Of a DNA stretch of 64,000 bases, positions 37,201-49,810 are shown in pieces. Source of the stretch: Litoditis marina (lineage: Eukaryota > Nematoda > Chromadorea > Rhabditida > Rhabditidae); assembly GCA_964036275.1 (NCBI GenBank), contig OZ038433.1, positions 15,385,801-15,449,800 on the forward strand, read 5' to 3'. A model generated the notes under the pieces. That model did no database searches. It worked only from the letters and a program-made list of their open reading frames with translations, and had not been told where the DNA came from. Each line of letters opens with the position of its first letter. Positions within the stretch are counted from its first letter, which is position 1. Both the position numbers and the translations under genes were made by a program.

Positions 37201-39685
37201 CAGACGGGAGCTGGATGGGTTTTCATTTCTATTTGTTTTCCTTTCCATAAGGCCTTTTTTGCATTCCATAAGGCCTTTTTTGCATTCCATAAGGCGTTTT
37301 TTGCATTCCATAAGGCGTTTTTTGCATTCCATAAGGCCTTTTTTGCATTCCATAAGGCCATTTTTGCATTCCATAAGGCCATTTTGGCCATTCCATAAGG
37401 CCAATCGGGTCATTCCATAAGGCCATTTGGGCCATTCATTTTTGGCCATTCCATAATACCATAAGGCCATTCCATAATACCATAAGGCCTTTTTTGCATT
37501 CCATAAGGCCTTTTCATAAGGCCATATTGGCGTGTTCCATAAGGCCATTTTTGCATTCCATAAGGCCATTTTGGCATTCCATAAGGCCATTTTGGCGTTC
37601 CATAAGGCCTTTTTTGCATTCCATAAGGCCTTTTTTGCATTCCATAAGGCATTTTTTGCATTCCATAATGCGTTTTTTGCATTCCATAAGGCGTTTTTTG
37701 CATTCCATAGGCCTTTTTTGCATTCCATAAGGCCTTTCTTGCATTCCATACGGCCATTTTTGCATTCCATAAGGCCATTTTGGCCATTCCATAAGGCCAT
37801 TCGGGTCATTCCATAAGGCCATTTGGGCCATTCCTTTTTGGCCATTCCATAATACCATAAGGCCATTCCATAATACCATAAGGCCTTTTTTGCATTCCAT
37901 AAGGCCTTTTCATAAGGCCATATTGGCGTGTTCCATAAGGCCATTTTTGCATTCCATAAGGCCATTTTGGCATTCCATAAGGCCATTTTGGCGTTCCATA
38001 AGGCCTTTTTTGCATTCCATAAGGCCTTTTTTTGCATTCCATAAGGCAGTTTTTGCATTCCATAAGGCATTTTTTGCATTCCATAAGGCTTTTTTTGCAT
38101 TCCATAAGGCCTTTCTTGCATTCCATGAGGCCTTTCCATAAGGCCGTTTTTGCATTCCATAAGGCCATTTTGGCATTCCATAAGGCCATTTTGGCGTTCC
38201 ATAAGGCCTTTTTTGCATTCCATAAGGCCTTTTTTGCATTCCATAAAGCCTTTTTTGCATTCCATAAGGCATTTTTTGCATTCCATAAGGCCTTTTTTGC
38301 ATTCCATAAGGCCATTTTCGCATTCCATAAGGCCATTTTGGCCATTCCATAAGGCCATCCGGGTCATTCCATAAGGCCATTTGGGCCATTCCTTTTTGGC
38401 CATTCCATAATACCATAAGGCCATTCCATAATACCATAAGGCCTTTTTTGCATTCCATAAGGCCTTTTCATAAGGCCATATTGACGTGTTCCATAAGGCC
38501 ATTTTTGCATTCCATAAGGCCATTTTGGCATTCCATAAGGCCATTTTGGCGTTCCATAAGGCCTTTTTTGCATTCCATAAGGCCTTTTTTGCATTCCATA
38601 AGGCATTTTTTGCATTCCATAATGCGTTTTTTGCATTCCATAAGACGTTTTTTGCATTCCATAAGGCCTTTTTTGCATTCCATAAGGCCTTTCTTGCATT
38701 CCATAAGGCCTTTTCATAAGGCCATATTGGCGTTCCATAAGGCCATTTTTGCATTCCATAAGGCCATTTTGGCATTCCATAAGGCCATTTTGGCGTTCCA
38801 TAAGGCCTTTTTTGCATTCCATAAGGCCTTTTTTGCATTCCATAAGGCATTTTTTGCATTCCATAAGGCGTTTTTTGCATTCCATAAGGCGTTTTTTGCA
38901 TTCCATAAGGCCTTTTTTGCATTCCATAAGGCCATTTTTGCATTCCATAAGGCCATTTTGGCCATTCCATAAGGCCATTCGGGTCATTCCATAAGGCCAT
39001 TTGGGCCATTCCTTTTTGGCCATTCCATAATACCATAAGGCCATTCCATAATACCATAAGGCCTTTTTTGCATTCCATAAGGCCTTTTCATAAGGCCATA
39101 TTGGCGTGTTCCATAAGGCCATTTTTGCATTCCATAAGGCCATTTTGGCATTCCATAAGGCCATTTTGGCATTCCATAAGGCCATTTTGGCGTTCCATAA
39201 GGCCTTTTTTGCAATCCATAAGGCCTTTTTTTGCATTCCATAAGGCAGTTTTTGCATTCCATAAGGCCTTTTTTTGCATTCCATAAGGCATTTTTTGCAT
39301 TCCATAAGGCTTTTTTTGCATTCCATAAGGCCTTTTTTGCATTCCATAAGGCCATTTTGGCCATTCCATAAGGCGACAGACGTGAACTGGATGGGTTTTC
39401 ATTTACCAAGTACAGCTGGGATTCGGTGAGAAGCACGTTCTCTGGAGTAGAAATGGGATACGTGAGACAGACGGGAGCTGGATGGGTTTTCATTTCTATT
39501 TGTTTTCCTTTCCATAAGGCCTTTTTTGCAGCCTTTTTTGCATTCCATAAGGCATTTTTTGCATTCCATAAGGCGTTTTTTGCATTCCATAAGGCGTTTT
39601 TTGCATTCCATAAGGCCTTTTTTGCATTCCATAAGGCCATTTTTGCATTCCATAAGGCCATTTTGGCCATTCCATAAGGCCAATC
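34235..39685 (+). repeat. Recent segmental duplication, copy 2
   Basis: Partner of 26830-32280 at +7405 bp. Differences noticed include CCTTTTGTGCATT near 35485 against CCTTTTTTGCATT in copy 1, and GGCGTTCC against GGCGTTTC near 30194. Edges are approximate; further upstream the match continues at an offset of 7942 because copy 1 has the extra 537-bp unit. Confidence 0.85.
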
Positions 39686-42092
39686 GGGTCATTCCATAAG
39701 GCCATTTGGGCCATTCATTTTTGGCCATTCCATAATACCATAAGGCCATTCCATAATACCATAAGGCCTTTTTTGCATTCCATAAGGCCTTTTCATAAGG
39801 CCATATTGGCGTGTTCCATAAGGCCATTTTTGCATTCCATAAGGCCATTTTGGCATTCCATAAGGCCATTTTGGCGTTCCATAAGGCCTTTTTTGCATTC
39901 CATAAGGCCTTTTTTGCATTCCATAAGGCATTTTTTGCATTCCATAATGCGTTTTTTGCATTCCATAAGGCGTTTTTTGCATTCCATAGGCCTTTTTTGC
40001 ATTCCATAAGGCCTTTCTTGCATTCCATACGGCCATTTTTGCATTCCATAAGGCCATTTTGGCCATTCCATAAGGCCATTCGGGTCATTCCATAAGGCCA
40101 TTTGGGCCATTCCTTTTTGGCCATTCCATAATACCATAAGGCCATTCCATAATACCATAAGGCCTTTTTTGCATTCCATAAGGCCTTTTCATAAGGCCAT
40201 ATTGGCGTGTTCCATAAGGCCATTTTTGCATTCCATAAGGCCATTTTGGCATTCCATAAGGCCATTTTGGCGTTCCATAAGGCCTTTTTTGCATTCCATA
40301 AGGCCTTTTTTTGCATTCCATAAGGCAGTTTTTGCATTCCATAAGGCATTTTTTGCATTCCATAAGGCCTTTCTTGCGTTCCATGAGCATTTTGGCGTTC
40401 CATAAGGCCTTTTTTGCATTCCATAAGGCCTTTTTTTGCATTCCATAAGGCAGTTTTTGCATTCCATAAGGCATTTTTTGCATTCCATAAGGCCTTTCTT
40501 GCGTTCCATGAGGCCTTTCCATAAGGCCGTTTTTGCATTCCATAAGGCCATTTTGGCATTCCATAAGGCCATTTTGGCGTTCCATAAGGCCTTTTTTGCA
40601 TTCCATAAGGCCTTTTTTGCATTCCATAAGGCCATTTTCGCATTCCATAAGGCCATTTTGGCCATTCCATAAGGCCATTTTGGCCATTCCATAAGGCGAC
40701 AGACGTGAACTGGATGGGTTTTCATTTACCAAGTACAGCTGGGATTCGGTGAGAAGCACGTTCTCTGGAGTAGAAATGGGATACGTGAGACAGACGGGAG
40801 CTGTATGGGTTTTCATTTCTATTTGTTTTCCTTTCCATAAAGCCTTTTTTGCATTCCATAAGGAGTTTTTTGCATACCATAAGGCCTTTTTTGCATTCCA
40901 TAAGGTTTTTTTTGCATTCCATAAGGCCTTTTTTGCATTCCATAAGGCGTTTTCGCATTCCATAAGGCGTTTTTTGCATTCCATAAGGCCTTTTTTGCAT
41001 TCCATAAGGCCATTTTGGCCATTCCATAAGGCCATTTGGGTCATTCCATAAGGCCATTTGGGCCATTCCTTTTTGGCCATTCCATAATACCATAAGGCCA
41101 TTCCATAATACCATAAGGCCTTTTTTGCATTCCATAAGGCCTTTTTTGCATTCCATAAGGCCTTTTCATAAGGCCATATTGGCGTTCCATAAGGCCATTT
41201 TTGCATTCCATAAGGCCATTTTGGCGTTCCATAAGGCCATTTTGGCGTTCCATAAGGCCTTTTTTGCATTCCATAAGGCCTTTCTTTGCATTCCATAAGG
41301 CCATTTGGGCCATTCCTTTTTGGTCATTCCATAATACCATAAGGCCATTCCATAATACCATAAGGCCTTTTTTGCATTCCATAAGGCCTTTTTTGCATTT
41401 CATAAGGCCTGAAAAGGAATGCAACCATATTGGCGTTCCATAAGGCCATTTTTGCATTCCATAAGGCCATTTTGGCATTCCATAAGGCCATTTTGGCGTT
41501 CCATAAGGCCTTTTTTGCATTCCATAAGGCCTTTTTTGCATTCCATAAGGCATTTTTTGCATTCCATAAGGCCATTTTGGCCATTCCATAAGGCGACAGA
41601 CGTGAACTGGAGGGGTTTTCATTTACCAAGTACAGCTGGGATTCGGTGAGAAGCACGTTCTCTGGAGTAGAAATGGGGTACGTGAGACAGACGGGAGCTG
41701 GATGGGTTTTCATTTCTATTTGTTTTCCTTTCCATAAGGCCTTTTTTGCATTCCATAAGGCCTTTTTTTGCATTCCATAAGGCTTTTTTTGCATTACATA
41801 AGGCGTTTTTTGCATTCCATAAGGCCTTTTTTGCATTCCATAAGGCTTTTTTTGCATTCCATAAGGCCATTTTGGCCATTCCATAAGGCGACAGACGTGA
41901 ACTGGATGGGTTTTCATTTACCAAGTACAGCTGGGATTCGGTGAGAAGCACGTTCTCTGGAGTAGAAATGGGATACGTGAGACAGACGGGAGCTGGATGG
42001 GTTTTCATTTCTGTTTGTTTTCCTTTCCATAAGGCCTTTTTTGCATTCCATAAGGCCTTTTTTGCATTCCATAAGGCATTTTTTGCATTCCA

Positions 42093-42128
42093 CTCTGAAC
42101 TCCCTGGGTCTGGGACGTCGTACCAGTC
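42093..42128 (+). repeat. Left terminal inverted repeat of transposon 2
   Basis: Thirty-six bases beginning CTCTGAACTCCCTGGGTC and ending GTACCAGTC, a perfect reverse complement of 50380-50415. Preceded by the target duplication CA. Confidence 0.97.
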
Positions 42129-42200
42129 GACCGTCCGGGACGCGATGTTTACGCGTCCCAGACGATTTGACTGCTACCGTCCCAGACGAGTCAGGATTAG
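42104..42200. promoter_or_regulatory. Subterminal GGGACG/CGTCCC motif cluster
   Basis: The words TCTGGGACGTC, CCGGGACGCG, GCGTCCCAGACGA and CCGTCCCAGACGAG occur in both orientations within about 100 bp of the left end. The right end keeps a CGACGTCCCAGAC copy inside the terminus. Such clusters are candidate transposase-binding sites; that role is inference. Confidence 0.5.
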
Positions 42201-42663
42201 CGGGATCAGGGGGGCCCCTGCAGTCCATTCCGAATTTGAATACAAAATAATTTACTGCTATTCACGTTTATAAAAACATTCGAATAAGAAAAACAAACAA
42301 TTTATTCGATGGGGAAATTGCACAAACACATATCTGTCCGTTGTTGGTAACATTGATGACGTCAAGACAGTACTCGGGTACTGTTTGGATTTGCTGCTTT
42401 GAACTGAGCGATGGCACGACGGCGGAAGTTTCGCCTGAACATAGTTATCTTTCATAAACGGCACAGTTCACATCCATATCTCAAACTTCTTTTTCAAAAC
42501 AGAACATCTTATAATTCATCTATTTTGAAAACTGACGAACGTACTATTCTTGGTCTAAAACAATAAACCACATATATTTAGCACTATTTCCTATTTTGAA
42601 CTGCAATTGAACAACTTCAAACGTGAAAAAAACGTAAAAGCAGTAGTAATATGATTGAAAAAC

Positions 42664-45600
42664 TCACACAATGATTTTGATTATCTCAACGATATTCGCT
42701 TCCTTCTCCTCCGTAATTTCCCGATGAGCAGTCTTTTGGGTGTCAACGATGAAATCTGCAATGTTCTTAATTGTTAGTTGAACATTAACAACTGAAAGCA
42801 GAACTGTTTGATAACTCCACACTCTACTGCAGTTCAAAACATATTACCAACAGTTACCAAAACACAGAAGTTGGAACACATTCTCACACAATGATTTCGT
42901 ACTCCGTTTTATACATTAATTCATGCGTAAGCACTCGCCATTTCTCCACATAGATCAAATATGTACAATGTACCAACCAACTATTGTCTGCCCATCAATG
43001 TCGATGTGCTGGTTACGAATCTTCTTGGTTCTGTAGGTCAGCAGAACATGGTTCTCTTCATGGTAAGCCTGCAAAAGCAAAATCAGCTGACTTTGTAAGT
43101 GAAAACGTGTACTACTAGAGAAGGCTAATAGTGAGAAGAGACTTCAAGAGAAAAGCTTATTCCGCATAAGCAAAATTGAAAAGAGGAAATTTCCTCATAC
43201 AGGAAACCAACAATTATATAAAGGTGAGTACCTCCGTAAGAACATTTTCGACGAATTCCGTCAGAAAATCGAGAAGTTTGGTCACACTAGTCAACTTGCC
43301 CTTCCACTTCTCAGCACATGCGATGTAGCACTCATTGATACAGACACCTGAAAGCAGTAACCAGATATTTTATTCCAATCAGTGGCAGAAAATTGTTCAA
43401 ATTCGAGTCCAGTACGACCCTCGTTCTTGAAAAATCGAATTGCGAGAAATGGACGGAAAGTTTAGAGCAAAGTTTCGTTCTATTTCCTTCTTCTTCTTGA
43501 CTTTTTTGGTTTGCCAAGTCAGATCTCTCCTCTTCTGATTTCACTATAACAAGTACGGAAAGTCGCTCATAGGGAATGCTAGAAGTATGTGAAAGCACTC
43601 GTCAGTACGAAAAGGGGAAGCACTATATTGAGTGCCGATAATACGTACCGTCGTGAACAATAAGCTTATACAGGTGAAAATCAACTGACCAGCACAGTAA
43701 TCAGTCTCTTGGAGACGATATTCTTTTTCGCCACACTCGTCAGATCCAAAGCCGAGCACCGTTTGAACTCTTAGTTCTACATCGGGAGCTGCGAGTGACG
43801 TTTTTACACAGTCCACGACTTTCTTATGCTTCGTAAGGGAATGGAGTATCGAATTGATCTGGAATATGCGCACTTTTTACTGGGATCTTGTGGCGAACAC
43901 GGAAACAAAAAACAAACTAATCAAACGGCTCATATGAATAAAGACCGCTGCCCGATTCTATTGGACTGCCCTTTCAAGAACGCTGAAAACGGGAACAGAA
44001 GGATAGTCGAACCAGACATTGCAGAACAAGTCGATCTATTTTTGATATTTTCTACTATTCAGCTAGCAAATAGTAGTATGGTATACGGCTGAGTTTGAGA
44101 TAAAAGTAAATGAAATACTGAGGCAAAGGTTGAAACGAAGTGCCAACAGAAAACCAATACGATGAACCACTAACCATGACTGCATGTGTGAGACTAGTGC
44201 ATGTATTGTCGAATCCTTCACGATCACCCTTCTCGAAGTGTCGCCTGGCATCTTCGCGCATCGACTGCAAGTCGATGAAACCAAAAGATGTGCTCTGCAC
44301 AAAGTCCTGGAAAAATCCAGCTTGTAGATGGCCGTGAAGTGGAAGTTGGAGGAAAATGACCGAATTTGAGCTTATATCCTACTCATAAACTGGCACGGTT
44401 ATCGGAATAGTCAGAACAGTTCGGAGAGCGGACCATTTTTTAGGGAAGATGAAAATCGGTCTATCTTTGATGAAAAATCCTAAATACCTCTAAAAACGGA
44501 TAACTTTTTGTTGCTTAGTCGAATCTTACTGGTGTATGATCCCATTTCAACCCCAAAGATAGAACGGATTACTATTTTGTCGATAAGGTAAAGAACTATT
44601 CAACCGAAAATACACGATGATAACATACAAATGTAACTTACATCTAAAATAGCCGCATTTTCGAATTCCGGAGATGTTGCAATATATTGTCCCAGACGAA
44701 CGTCAGGGTTGTTCATGTCAGGAGGCAAAAACTGCCAGCTAAATATTAGTCAATGAAACAAGAAGTGAACACTCTCACACACAGCATTGTCTCCTAAACC
44801 ACAAATCCATGCCAATGTTTTTATTTCAAACTGCAGAAGTAGTAGTGGATTTTCACCTGCACAAAAACAGAGGTACCTGTTTTTTCTGTGCACATGTAAT
44901 AGAGATGTTCAATTGAAGGCTGTTAGTTATTTCACTTTGAGCTGTCGGAAGATGAGGTAGTGGTACTCGCGGAAGGAAGAGAAGGTTGGCTTACCATCGG
45001 TGCGTTTTTCTTCCTGAACCAATTCAAATTAGAACAAAACCGTAGATTACAAAAATCGGTCAATGCACAAATACAATAAAACGAAAGCGAATGTGAATGA
45101 CACGAACTCATGGGTAACTCATTATAAATCGTGCGATCGGTATCTTCGCTACAGGCAAAAAACACAAACCTGTTGAGAGGAGGCGGGTGCGGGTTCGAAG
45201 AGGCGGGTTGGAGTTCCAATTTCACTCGTTTTCGTGGAACCGCTTTGAAAGTAGGACTGACGAACTTAGAGTTCTGCTTGCCCGACGCTCGTTTGGGAGT
45301 CCTTAAATTCAGAGCTTGTGAAAAATCGGAACGCAATAGATGAGAATGAGTCAATTTCGTCGCGACATGTCGGGAACTGTCGTGGGTTTCTGTCGTGGGC
45401 ACCGCACATCGCTGAGAATGAGATGAATACGAAGCTCACATTTCAGTAATATTAACAAGGGGTAAATAAATTAAGTGCACCAGCTAGAAACATACATAGA
45501 ACAGTATCGATAGTATTATTGTCTTCACAAGCACAAAAACCCATCTCACTCACCTCTTGTTCTCCTTATTCTGTTGTTGCTTGTCAGCTGTAGGAACTTC

Positions 45601-46169
45601 AACGTCGGGATCAGGTTCAGGGGGGTCGGTCTGCTGAACCTCTCGATTCGTCAAAGATTTTTGCTGCTGAAGCACCGCCTCACTCCCGTAAAAACCGTAA
45701 TCGGAGCTGGAAATTAGTTCGTACATGTGCTGCAAACATAGGGCGACTTTGTTGCATGGTTCATGGATTCATCCGTTTTTCTTCAGAATCCAGATTTTGA
45801 ACTACCCTAGTTTAAGGAATAGTTCAACTTCACTGACTTTGCTTTGGACCAGAATTATTTTAATTCCTGTTTTTTTAACCGGGGAAACAGACATCGAATA
45901 GTGTGAATGATCGAAAGGGGTAGCAATGTTGGTTGTTGAAACGGTTATTTGGTAATCTTCTAAATCTAATCGAAACCGTGAATCGCTCGCAGCTGAATAA
46001 TAGGGACGTACCTCTCTTGAGCCGTAGAGAAGTAATCCATCTGTGGTTTGTAGTCGACATTGAAGGTCATGTTCATGCATCCCGGAAAAGTAGTAGTGGG
46101 ATTCGAATAATCAATCACGACGGGCGACTGCGACAAATCACAGAAGCTTAGATCGGATTCGGCCATTTC
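42664..46169 (-). CDS. Second transposon gene, multi-exon, unknown function
   Basis: Not recognised. The exons 45411-45170, 45013-44995 (19 nt), 44830-44783, 44731-44642, 44306-44175, 43858-43690, 43347-43232, 43068-42978 and 42755-42664 join in one frame: 999 nt, 332 residues plus TGA. All have GT donors and mostly TTTCAG/TGCAG acceptors. The N-terminal part is basic and Pro/Ser-rich (KAVPRKRVKLE looks like a nuclear localisation signal). The rest is mostly helical with scattered Cys (YCAGVCINECYIACAEKW), ending VEIIKIIV. Upstream candidate exons 46169-46012 (MAESDLSFCDL, ATG 3 nt after TTTTCCAG) and 45729-45554 (to NKENK) look real, but the strong splice sites give frame mismatches. A weaker donor 4 nt on and a weaker acceptor at 45376 would fit. 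It may be a TNPA-like accessory protein or captured host gene; both are guesses. Confidence 0.6.
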
Positions 46170-46178
46170 CTGGAAAAG
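46170..46178 (-). promoter_or_regulatory. Acceptor immediately before second-gene ATG
   Basis: TTTTCCAG on the minus strand, then GAA and ATG (46166-46164). This is where the second gene may start after spliced-leader addition downstream of the transposase, as in nematode operons. It is also where continued splicing from the transposase would create a stop. Confidence 0.4.
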
Positions 46179-46499
46179 GAATATAAACATTACACTAGCA
46201 TAACAGTAAATAAAAACAAATTTGTAAAAGAAATTTCGAGCGTAAATTTTAAAATTTTGACTGCTCGCGGGAGGCCGCGCGCGCGCGTGCGTGCTAGGTC
46301 CCACAGGGAAGTTATCATTGGAGCATAATTGCGGCAATTAGAGCATAATTGCCCTCTAGTCCCATCTTTGAAAGTTAGAAATTTTGCCGATAAGGAGCTT
46401 TGACGATAAAAACAGGAAGTTTTACAAAGGAAACAACAGGGAAATATATTTATCACTACTCAGGATGATTCAAGTGTCGCTCGCAAATAGAGTACGTAC

Positions 46500-49400
46500 A
46501 ATTCAACGATGGCAAACTGATCAATGTCACAGGCCCTAACAACGAATTGGCCGATAGTGCAACAGGAACTCCAACTGAGTTATGGTCAATGAGATGCCAG
46601 AACGTATTATGTCGTTCCAGAAAATTATGCGGATCCACTCATCCGTTGATAAGCAACCCGTAAGACATAGTTGACAGCATATTCATAATAACCTCATGAA
46701 AATTGCAATGCAAAACTGTAGTTACCTCTCACTCCGTGCTGTCTTGTAGCGGCATCTCTCCTGCAGTCCGCCACAGTCCTCCTTCTATATTTCCCATGTG
46801 GCCAAGTCATTTTCTTGTGACGATGACTGTATATTCCCGGGTGGTAGCATCTCGAGCAACCCTCGTATCCTTGTGCGCCGGCTACTCGATATATTTTTGC
46901 GATTGCCTGAACACAAAGCAACAACTTGAAAGCAAGAGTCTTACAACAAAGACTTACAAAACGACTGCCACCACGACTGACAAAACGACTGGACACTAGT
47001 TATGGTCTTTTTCGAAGTTAAATCATCGATATAGTTCATGGGAGCTCTATAAAATGTCTATCAATCGCAGACCTAGTGTATTTACCTACAAATAGCATAG
47101 AACAGTCCATAATGAACATTTGGCGCAATTCACCTGATGGTCCATCGTCCCTCCTAACATCTTCACGCGAATGTAGTAGGTATTCCCTTGAAATACGAAC
47201 GGAAGAGGATTTGCTTTAGTAGTCTCAAGCAACTTCACCAACCCTAAAAATAAAAAGTAGCTTTTACCATTATAAACTACTCAGTTACGTATATGTAACA
47301 TGAACGTTTCAAAATGAAATACTTGAAAAATTGCAAACATGATCTACGAACGACCACTGAGGTTCTAGTTTTTTGTACTGTGACTATTATACAGTGAAAG
47401 AATGAAATTAAAGCAATAACTGACCATCAATCGTCAGGCGAAACTCTTCAGGAGTGGGACTTCGACCAGAGGATATACTAGATATCAGTACAGTATTTGC
47501 TTTCTTCTGTCTTTTTTCCACCGGCAAATCCGCGATCTTACAGGACTGTATCCATGACGCTCCTCTGAAAACTTAGTTATGTGAGAAAATAGTTACTTAC
47601 GTTCGTAACGCAAAATGTGGTTTTCCGCTAGTTAGTGTTTTCTCTTTATGACACTAGGATAAACACTAATAAATACCAAAAATAAGCAGAGAACTACTCA
47701 ACAGTTTGTAACCGAAATTCATTTTTCTAGCCTCAGTGCTTTTGTAACCGAAATTTAGTTTTCAAGTCATAATGCTTCCCAAATGAATGCTGACAGTTAG
47801 ATAGTATGTACCACAGTCCTACAACAACCCACCTTTGATTTCCACGGAAGGTGAAACCGTCGCTGCTCAGAATGAGTTGTATGTTCAAGATTTTGTCCCT
47901 GAATTCAGCACTAGTTTCAACTGCATCGCGGTATCTCTTGAAATCCCGACAATCTCGACGTTTTGAAGTGTGTCGATGTTGGTAAAGCTCCGCATGGAAA
48001 TCCAAAATTTCCTGAAAACAATAACATACATCAGGTTCATTTTTTGAGCAGTCTATTTTTTACATTTAAAAAATATTTTATTTCTTGATACATTCTAATT
48101 TTCTGTATGGGAGTTAAATTAGCCTTGCAGTTCGGGAATGTTGTCAAAATCTGATATAGTCCGGACTAGCAACAACATAGGAGAAACAATTTAAAACACC
48201 ACGCTACCGCATCACTCTTCATATTTCGTGAATTGAAAACCTCAAACATTAATATACAATAGTTGTTCAAATCTTACCTTGAAGTTTGATTCCAAGATGG
48301 CACGAATTTGCATTTCGGGAGGAGTACTGCAAAGAACCACGCGATTGGAAATGAGCGCTCGAGTTGGATTTTTTTCTGAAAAAATAGATTAAGTTTGAGC
48401 CTGGCACTAGCCTACCTCCATTTTTTAGAGCTCAACACGCAAATGAACACACAGTCGAGTTTGCAAACTCAAATGAAGTAACCAACTCATCAAACTGACA
48501 TTAAAAGTCAAAATTTACTAAAAAAATAAAGATAGTTACGACAAGCAATCAACGCAACTGACCCTTTGAGCCGACATCGAGGATTTGAGCAAATGCCGTT
48601 CTTGTGCCGGAGATTGTGATTACACCCAGCACATAGTATTCTCCGAGTGAGCTCGAACTCGTCGTTGACTTTGACGAAGATTTCCTTTATTCTGTTGCGA
48701 TCCAATAACATTTGCCCCCTCGATTGAAGCATTGTCCATTCACAAATCTCATCAAGTTGCGATTCACTCCATCTGTTAGCCACCGCTCTGGCCAGAAGTA
48801 TTAAGTGCATATCCGAGTTACCTGCCAGACAGGTGACACGTGGTTGCCCCGGACCCAGGTTCAAGTTCTGATTGGGTGGCGGGGGAGGCGGCGGTGGGGG
48901 CGGTGGAGGAGGCGGAGGGGGAGCAGGACCTGCGGGACCACCGGGAGGAGGACCGGGACCACCGGGGGCAGGACCGGAGCCACCAGGCGCTGCGGGACCA
49001 CCGGGACCACCGGGTGCTGCGGGACCACCGGGGGGAGGACCGGGACCACCGGGTGCTGCGGGACCACCGGGGGGAGGACCGGGACCACCGGGTGCTGCGG
49101 GACCACCGGGGGGAGGACCGGGACCACCGGGTGCTGCGGGACCACCGGGGGGAGGACCGGGACCACCGGGGGGAGGACCGGGGCCACCGGGTGCTGCGGG
49201 ACCACCGGGGGGAGGACCGGGGCCACCGGGTGCTGCGGGACCACCGGGGGGAGGACCGGGGCCACCGGGTGCTGCGGGATCACCGGGGGGAGGACCGGAA
49301 CCACCAGAGGGAGGACCGGGACCACCGGTTGCTGCGGAGCCACCAAGGGAAAGTACCGAAACAGCGGGAGCAGAGGGACCAACAGTGGAAGGGAAACCAT

Positions 49401-49810
49401 TAGAGCTAGGCTGTGAATCGATTATATCTACATACATCTCAGAGGAGTCAGAGGTTGTTCTTTCTTTGTCGGCGAGACCAGTCCCTAAAACAAATGTAAT
49501 AGTGAATTTATGAGCAGAATCATGCAGTTTTTACATTTGAACCGAACAAGATCTGTCTATGTATGGTGTGATTTATGAATGACCAAATAAACAATGCACA
49601 ACTGTCACAACAATGAAGACTCCCATAGAAAAGCTCAATTTGCTTCTGTGAAATACTATAATGTTCTGTTTTCATCCCAAGTTTGCTAGGATTTGTACGA
49701 AATGTTCTCCGTCGATAGCTGTACACAAAACAAGTGTATCATATAATAACTATTAGCTCACCTTTGAATATTGCTTGTTTCGATCGAGACTTTTTTCGGT
49801 TAGAAAACAT
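46500..49810 (-). pseudogene. TNP2-like transposase, frame-damaged and lacking C-terminal part
   Basis: Predicted minus-strand exons: 49810-49762, 49484-48563, 48375-48278, 48011-47833, 47564-47425, 47243-47134, 46906-46726 and 46637-46500. They give about 600 residues. The start is MFSNRKKSRSKQ, 9 nt after a TTTCAG acceptor, then a Gly/Pro low-complexity tract, a zinc-binding segment (CAGC, then CSNPRC) and the transposase core. LILSSDGF supplies a likely first catalytic Asp, MLGGTMDHQ the second, followed by GYEGCSRCYHPG with the CxxC typical of TNP2/CMC proteins, then LLGPVTLISLPSLN. All junctions keep frame except exon 2 to 3, where a run of seven A at 48369-48375 is one base too long. 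After 46500 the conserved C-terminal region with the catalytic Glu is not found, and joining to the next acceptor (46169) gives an immediate stop. It is therefore probably inactive. The last acceptor (GATGAG) is weak. Confidence 0.8.
48890..49330. repeat. 39-bp GC-rich minisatellite inside the transposase exon
   Basis: Tandem 39-bp units (GGACCACCGGG, GGAGGACCGGG, TGCTGCGG), about seven copies plus divergent ones. On - they encode Gly/Pro/Ala repeats ([13 protein letters not shown]) within the transposase N-terminal region. On + they leave collagen-like open frames that are only shadows. The unit length, 13 codons, keeps the frame open, so copy number can vary freely. Confidence 0.85.

Larger units (their letters stand above)
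17881..42092 (+). repeat. Satellite array B, + orientation, 24.2 kb
   Basis: The longest uninterrupted stretch of the 21-bp satellite. Common higher-order neighbours are CCATAAGGCCATTTGGGCCATTCC, CCATAATACC pairs, GGCCTTTTCATAAGGCCATATTGGCG and runs of T6 units. Sixteen spacer copies occur between 17912 and 42026. Many blocks recur at fixed offsets (about 4260 bp between 18.7 and 22.9 kb; 537 bp at 26.3-27.3 kb; 7405 bp between 27.4 and 34.8 kb), so the array grew by repeated segmental duplication. Frames of up to 648 codons are open here but encode only MECKKGL, ALWNAKK or PYGMQKR repeats and are not genes. The array is cut at 42092/42093 by transposon 2. Confidence 0.95.

Noticed and set aside
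37132..39078. 648-codon open frame, and hundreds of similar ones in the satellite (MECKKGL, ALWNAKK, PYGMQKR, HSIRPFL, FAFHKA repeats)
   Set aside because: A 21-bp unit is seven codons and lacks stops in several frames of both strands, so long frames arise automatically. The peptides shift frame wherever a 22-bp unit occurs, and no start, splice or codon signal supports them.
42091..42100. CACTA-type terminus (CACTCTGAAC) for transposon 2
   Set aside because: Only the left side reads CACT because the CA belongs to the duplicated target; the right end does not mirror it beyond CTCTGAAC.
48872..49513. Collagen-like plus-strand frame ([12 protein letters not shown])
   Set aside because: Shadow of the minus-strand Gly/Pro minisatellite in the transposase exon; the Gly-X-Y register is broken every unit and there is no signal peptide or splice context.
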